The notes beneath the pieces are model-generated. The model was not told where the DNA came from. It saw nothing but the letters and a program-made list of their open reading frames with translations, and did not search any database. This document shows, piece after piece, positions 8,085-11,539 of a stretch of 11,539 bases of DNA. The number at the start of each line of letters is the position of its first letter. Position 1 is the first letter of the stretch. The DNA comes from Cytidiella melzeri (lineage: Eukaryota > Basidiomycota > Agaricomycetes > Polyporales > Irpicaceae). The translations under genes were made by a program, and so were the position numbers. The stretch spans positions 1 through 11,539 of the forward strand of contig JABYQR010000698.1 of NCBI GenBank assembly GCA_022592445.1. The letters are read 5' to 3'.

Positions 8085-8218
8085 TATCCGGCCTCAGTGC
8101 CTGCTTGCCTGCTCATCATCGACTTTGACCTCGTTGTCGTCGTTGGAGATCCACCCCCTTCCTCTCTATTTCACTCCCTTTCTAGGGTTATCAGCATAGC
8201 AGCAGTCGCTCCGCGACA

Positions 8219-8322
8219 TTAGGTCAAGATACCACACAGCTACCGGCACGACTGCCCTTAGCTCGGATCAAGCCTTCCTGTCCCCCCAGTTTTAAAAAGT
8301 TTATTCCCCCCTACGTTTGAGA
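8219..8322 (+). other. Element B leader exon between LTR and splice donor
   Basis: Begins TTAGGT, as element A does after its LTR, so it should include the primer binding site, though no common tRNA end is recognisable. It contains C-rich tracts and no ATG. It ends CGTTTGAGA at the candidate donor. Confidence 0.6.
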
Positions 8323-9149
8323 GTAAGCCATCGCCGTCCGTCTTGACGTGCTTGATCGCTAACTCGTTCACTTTCCGTGGTTGATTCTTAGTGCCGAAAG
8401 AATCCCACTCCCGTTTCACCGCTCGTCCAGATCCTTTGCACAAGGATCTGAACCAAGCACGTCGAGAAGTCCAGATCCATCGCGCCTTACCTCAGGCTGT
8501 GTTTGATCAACTCGACGCAGAGCACGCACGTGGCCAGAGTCACAAATACACGGAGAAGGAACTCAAGGCTATTGCCTCCTACGTCGGTCGTCGTAAACCC
8601 AAGGGTTCGGCCCTCACGCACAGGTTCCCCACAGTAGAGGAGTTTGAGAAACTCCGCGCAGAATCCAAAGAGTTCGCCGCCCGCACCGCACGCGAACGAG
8701 CACAGGCTCTAGCAGATCTTCCTAAGAAGCCATCATTAGCAGAACGCTTCACAGCCCGGCCCACTACCAACCCTAGCGCGGCCCTCATAGCAGCAAAGCC
8801 GATTCTCATCGACTTCCGTAAACACACTCCAGAAGATCTTCGAGGCATCTTCACCCCAAAGCTCACCGCCACACTCCAACGCTTGTCGATTCTCCCCACC
8901 ATCGACAAATACCACCAGCTTCACAAAGACACGAAGCTTCATTTCGAACAGGTGAAACAGAAGTTAGAAAAGCTTCTGGAAGAGCTACCAACCCGAGCCT
9001 TTGTCATCACTCACCGTGAGTGGCAGCTGCTGGATTGGGGATTGAAGGCAATTGGGAAAGTCAGCTTCACGGGTCTAAGGAGGAACTACGAGCAGGTTTT
9101 CAAAGCGTTAGACAAAGTCTGGGCAGACGAGTACTTCATCTCGTTCTGA
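8322..9149 (+). CDS. Element B pre-gag ORF, Met-free protein with splice-made start, unknown function
   Basis: Open from 8385 to TGA 9147-9149, about 252 codons, with no ATG in any frame. Exon 2 begins at 8392; splicing to A 8322 gives the start codon (MPKESHS). The first in-exon codon, GTG 8391-8393, is an alternative non-AUG start. The protein is rich in Lys/Arg and Glu with likely helices; blocks include LKAIASYVGRRKPKG, LAERF, PILIDFRKHTPEDLRGIF, TPKLTA and a C-terminal HREWQLLDWGLKAIGK. The same blocks in the same order occur in element A, so it is a real, selected gene of this retrotransposon lineage. It matches no Gag, protease, polymerase or integrase domain. It lies in the same frame as the gag reading region, separated only by the TGA. 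RNA binding or Gag assistance would be guesses. Confidence 0.75.
8323..8391 (+). other. Candidate intron that creates the element B pre-gag start codon
   Basis: Donor A|GTAAGC at 8323, perfect CTAAC branch site at about 8360 (roughly 30 nt before the end), acceptor TTCTTAG at 8391. Length 69 bp. Joining A 8322 to TG 8392-8393 gives ATG followed by CCG AAA GAA in frame, with G at -3. Element A has the same arrangement at the homologous place with different intron sequence. Confidence 0.7.
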
Positions 9150-9464
9150 GTAGAATACAGTGTGGCTTCCCAAAGTCCCAATAGTAGCATTTGGTCCAGA
9201 GACCATCTTCCTTGCGAAAACTATCCGCACGCCTTCAACAACCAGACCGTCAGAGACGAGTGCTACGACTCAGAAGAAGGACACCAAACTTGTGAGGTAC
9301 AACCGTGTCCCAACCGCTACAACAGAGTAGAATATCCTGGTCGTTACGCAAATCAGTATCGACCCATTCATCACTGGCAGGAAGATCGCATTCTTGAGTC
9401 ACTCCCACCCCTGCCTGAACCTGAAGAAGACTTCAATCGAACCTTCACGCAGGAACAATACCCG
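9150..9464 (+). other. Open, ATG-free stretch between pre-gag stop and gag ATG of element B
   Basis: A run of 105 codons without stop, in frame with both the pre-gag ORF and gag, and without ATG in any frame. It contains SLPPLPEPEEDF just before the gag ATG, similar in position to YQLPSVENRR in element A. It could be an N-terminal extension of Gag reached by TGA readthrough or a GTG start at 9162, or simply leader. Confidence 0.55.
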
Positions 9465-9851
9465 ATGGACTCTACCAATGTCTCCCAGCATGCTTCGAGG
9501 GTAGCAACCCCGGCCCCCACACAAGAACCGTCTCCACCCCCCACAGCAGAACAACTTTTGCATGCGCTACTCCTCGGTCAGCAACAGCTGACACAAGCCA
9601 TCACAGCGCTGGTTCAAAACCAGCAACCGGTCAACAACAGGTCAAGGGAAAGGGTTGTAGAGAAACCCGCTAGTTTCAAGGGCAATGCAAGTAGTGACGT
9701 GCGTCGCTTTCTAGCTGCCTTCTCAATGTACGCACAGTTTAATGAGAAGCTGTCGCCGTACAATGCCCAAGGTGGTCAGACCCGGTTAGACCATCTTTGG
9801 ATCTCGTCGGCCTTGTCATTCATGACCGAGGATGCAGCAGTTTGGGCTACG
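9465..9851 (+). CDS. Element B gag, N-terminal part, cut by element C LTR
   Basis: The first ATG after the 1.4-kb ATG-free leader. It starts MDSTNVSQHASRVATPAP, then a Pro-rich segment, a Gln-rich helix (LLGQQQLTQAITALVQNQQ) and the conserved EKPASFKG, DVRRFLAAFSMYAQ and WISSALSFMTEDAAVWAT blocks of Ty3/gypsy Gag. Element A gag matches in the same order. The true reading ends at 9851, where the LTR of element C begins; the last few codons to the TAA belong to that LTR. The capsid remainder, zinc knuckles and pol of B should continue beyond element C, outside the window. No internal stops, so B was probably intact when C inserted. Confidence 0.9.
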
Positions 9852-10014
9852 TGTAACAGTTAAGGTTACTACTCACCAAGTAAGTTGATAAACTGGGGGG
9901 AGTTGATGAAGATAGAGAGTAAGAGGTGTGGTGAGCGAAGTACTGTGAGGTACTGAGTAGTCCTGGTTCAACAGAGTGGATAAGACTGAGGGGATATGCC
10001 CTCAGGAGTGCCTC

Positions 10015-10022
10015 TATATATA
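10015..10022 (-). promoter_or_regulatory. TATA box of element C LTR
   Basis: TATATATA, placed so that U3 with its repeats lies upstream on the minus strand and about 130 bp of R-U5 follow. The core is symmetric, so the strand is taken from the element's orientation. Confidence 0.5.
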
Positions 10023-10350
10023 CATGAAGGGGAGGACCCCAGGTACTACCCTAAGACCCCTAATACCTACATGAGTAAGCGAAGTAATCTACCTTACTAA
10101 GCATGCCCTATGCCCTAGTGGTGCCACTTCAATAATCAACCAATAGCAATTGTCCCCATGACCTGACCCCATGACCCAGCTCCAAGGCTAGACTTGTTCT
10201 AGCTTGTTCTAAGACAAGGCTAGACTTTTCCAGAAGGTTCTAAGAACTATGACATCATCTAATGGAATGTTCTATGCTATGACATCATAGTTCCAGCAAG
10301 TTCCACAAGGTTCCAGAGAGTTCTATCATGTGATACACAGATAAGGAAAG

Positions 10351-10395
10351 GAGCGCATCAGCGCATCAGAGACAGGAGGCGCATCAGCGCATCAA
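10351..10395. repeat. GCGCATCA repeat pairs in LTR C
   Basis: GCGCATCAGCGCATCA occurs twice, separated by a short purine-rich stretch, giving four copies of the octamer in the U3 part of LTR C. Confidence 0.85.
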
Positions 10396-10410
10396 TTGAT
10401 AGGCACTGAG

Positions 10411-10513
10411 AATAAGCGCCGGAATAAGCGCCTGATAAGCGCCAGATAAGCGCCAGATAAGCGCCTAAATAGACGCCAGATAAGCGCTGGATAAGCGCTT
10501 GACAAGCGCTTAA
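10411..10513. repeat. TAAGCGC array, about nine units of 11-12 bp, in LTR C
   Basis: The core TAAGCGC(C/T) recurs at about 10413, 10425, 10436, 10447, 10458, 10481, 10492 and, with changes, 10469 and 10503. Spacing is mostly 11 bp, about one helical turn, as in clustered protein binding sites. Confidence 0.85.
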
Positions 10514-10577
10514 ATATTCCCAATAATACCGTTGCCTGGTAAGGCAAGTCTTGTAGAAACATTGAAAATCTGTGACA

Positions 10578-10814
10578 TTACCCCCCCTTCTTGCTTTGAA
10601 CTCCGTGCAAAGAGTTTTGAACGAACACCTTGGTCATTGAGTCCACTTTTTCACCATTGTCAAGAGGGTGCCTAAGCAATTCCGAGTGACTCTAGCGGCT
10701 TCTACCGACGCCCCTGACGGGGTTCACACCTCATTGGCTGATGGCAGTCTAGTCCGTACCCTCCTCGGTTGCGTCATTGGATCGTGGATGATCCTTGGTG
10801 TGTTGTTCGTAACT
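10578..10814 (-). other. Element C 3' untranslated region
   Basis: Lies between the pol stop and the LTR. Nothing recognised on the minus strand apart from the polypurine tract. The plus strand holds an open frame with a hydrophobic stretch, treated as a finding. Confidence 0.6.
10581..10595 (-). other. Polypurine tract of element C
   Basis: On the minus strand GCAAGAAGGGGGGG stands just before the LTR start TGTCACAG, with TAA between. This is the usual primer site for plus-strand DNA synthesis and orients element C. Confidence 0.75.
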
Positions 10815-11539
10815 TTATACACAGTAAATCGTAGCTGAGCGTATAGCTCGGGGATGATCGTCGTAGAATTTCTTGATTGCTTCTTGAGCGTGCGTGATGT
10901 TTTCTACAGGTTCCCACGTGTCGTCGTTCGGTCCGTAGCCTTTCCAGCGTATGTAATACTGAAGCTTTTTGGCACGACCTGTACGTCTTGACTTGAGAAT
11001 CTTCTCGACTTCATATTCTTCTTCTCCGTCGATGATATCTGGCGGAGGCATCTCCAGCTTTTGGCCTTCGAATTCAGGTTCGTTGTATGGTACCAACTTG
11101 CTTGCATGGAATACAGGGTGTATCCTTGGTGAACGTTCAGGCCATTCCAGTCTGAATGTGACCGGCGAAAGCTTTTCAGCAATCTTGAATGGGCCATAGT
11201 ACTTGGCTGACAGCTTATGTCCAGATTTTTGGTAGTCTCTCAGATCTAGCATGACCTGATCGCCTTCGTTGAAGGGGACCTTCTGAACGTGCTTGTCATA
11301 GTACCATTTCATGCGTTCAGCCGCAAGTTGTAACGCCGCCTTAGCATGCTCTTGAGCTTGCAAGCGGTTCCACATGATGTCATTCATGTCAGACCTTTTC
11401 AGATCTTTAGTGAGCGTTGGACCAGCTCTAGGGTGTCTGCCGTATTCGAGGTAGAAAGGCGAGTGCTTAGTTCCCTCGTGCGCTGCATTGTTGTATGCGA
11501 ACTCAGCCGAACTGAGCAGTCTAGCCCAGTCGTCAATGT
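10815..11539 (-). CDS. Element C pol C-terminus: integrase end and chromodomain (partial)
   Basis: Runs in from the right edge without a stop to TAA 10817-10815. It begins in the end of the integrase core (DDWARLLSSAEFAYNNA, then HSPFYLEYGRHPR). Next come the GPY/F-type integrase C-terminal domain (GDQVMLDLRDYQK, LSAKYYGPFKI, RIHPVFHASKLVPY) and a chromodomain: EYEVEKIL, then YYIRWKGYGPNDDTWEPVENI, then a C-terminal helix ending FYDDHP. The Y, W and W positions that form the methyl-lysine cage look preserved. Chromodomains of chromoviruses steer integration to heterochromatin, in line with the nested insertions here. The ATG at 11387 is internal, not a start. No lesions seen; element C may be the youngest here. 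Confidence 0.95.
   Translation of the reverse strand, partial: IDDWARLLSSAEFAYNNAAHEGTKHSPFYLEYGRHPRAGPTLTKDLKRSDMNDIMWNRLQAQEHAKAALQLAAERMKWYYDKHVQKVPFNEGDQVMLDLRDYQKSGHKLSAKYYGPFKIAEKLSPVTFRLEWPERSPRIHPVFHASKLVPYNEPEFEGQKLEMPPPDIIDGEEEYEVEKILKSRRTGRAKKLQYYIRWKGYGPNDDTWEPVENITHAQEAIKKFYDDHPRAIRSATIYCV

Larger units (their letters stand above)
7464..8218 (+). mobile_element. Element B 5' LTR
   Basis: A 755-bp LTR from TGACATGG to CGACA, homologous to the solo LTR 4295-5093. The flanks differ (TTCAG left, TTAGG right), as expected for the 5' LTR of a longer element: the right side continues into the B leader, pre-gag ORF and gag. The U3 part carries CTATTGTT tracts and six 19-bp units; a TATA box is at 7959-7967. 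Near its end lies a donor/acceptor pair, 8024-8084. The 3' LTR of B would be to the right of the window. Confidence 0.9.
9852..10577 (-). mobile_element. Element C 3' LTR
   Basis: A 726-bp LTR, starting TGTAACAG and ending CTGTGACA on the plus strand, so its ends are near-perfect inverted repeats. A polypurine tract (minus strand) lies immediately inside at 10581-10595, fixing it as the 3' LTR of a minus-strand element. It interrupts element B gag; CTACG (9847-9851) is the likely duplicated target, but the other copy is outside the window. A TATATATA core lies at 10015-10022. On the U3 side there are TTCTA/TTCCA-rich sequence with two TGACATCA-like sites, GCGCATCA repeats and an 11-bp TAAGCGC array. 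Confidence 0.9.

Noticed and set aside
4295..8218. The two similar LTRs as the ends of one element with minus-strand genes between them
   Set aside because: The left LTR has its own perfect GGCTC duplication on both sides, element A gag continues across it, and the genes in between run opposite to the LTR promoters.
8024..8391. Splicing from the LTR donor at 8024 directly to the acceptor at 8391
   Set aside because: It would give CAG|TGCC without an ATG; the nearer donor at 8323 fits length, branch distance and start creation better.
8391..8393. GTG as the ordinary start of the pre-gag ORF
   Set aside because: A eukaryotic setting disfavours GTG, and it spans an intron-like acceptor whose use makes an ATG; kept only as an alternative.
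8579..8942. Minus-strand open frames opposite the element B pre-gag ORF
   Set aside because: Shadows of the plus-strand ORF, which is the one with a homologue.

Overview
The window reads as eukaryotic, most likely basidiomycete fungal, repeat-rich DNA with no recognisable host gene. I infer this from chromodomain Ty3/gypsy (chromovirus) proteins, long LTRs and 60-72 bp intron candidates with CTNAC-type branch points. No feature fixes the species. It is a nest of at least four mobile elements, named A, solo-B, B and C here, plus a TA-flanked DNA element.

Element A (minus strand, 7463 down to beyond position 1) is the old host element. In its own 5'-3' order it has: the end of its 5' LTR (7463-7207), a short leader, a pre-gag ORF (7122-6324), gag (6073-5094 and 4294-4018), the protease start (4021-3776), then the protease end, reverse transcriptase and RNase H (1665-1). 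It carries stops and frameshifts. A 2.1-kb DNA transposon with 20-bp inverted ends and internal 143-bp tandem repeats (1666-3775) splits the protease. A solo LTR (4295-5093, 5-bp duplication GGCTC) splits gag between the two zinc knuckles. Element B sits in A's 5' LTR.

Element B (plus strand) has a 5' LTR (7464-8218), leader, pre-gag ORF (8322/8392-9149) and the gag start (9465-9851). B is open in its coding parts but its gag is cut by element C.

Element C (minus strand) shows its 3' LTR (9852-10577), polypurine tract, and an intact integrase C-terminus with chromodomain (11539-10815, running off the window).

The main discovery candidate is the front end shared by A and B. Each has, between LTR and gag, an ORF of about 240-250 codons, related at protein level but unlike any family I recognise. 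The exon contains no ATG for this ORF. In both elements a 69/72-bp intron candidate ends exactly where homology begins, and removing it joins an A to TG, making an ATG in frame. Unspliced RNA of B has no ATG in any frame for about 1.4 kb until the gag ATG. This suggests a splicing switch: spliced RNA makes the pre-gag protein, and unspliced genomic RNA lets scanning ribosomes reach Gag. This is inference from sequence and needs RNA evidence.
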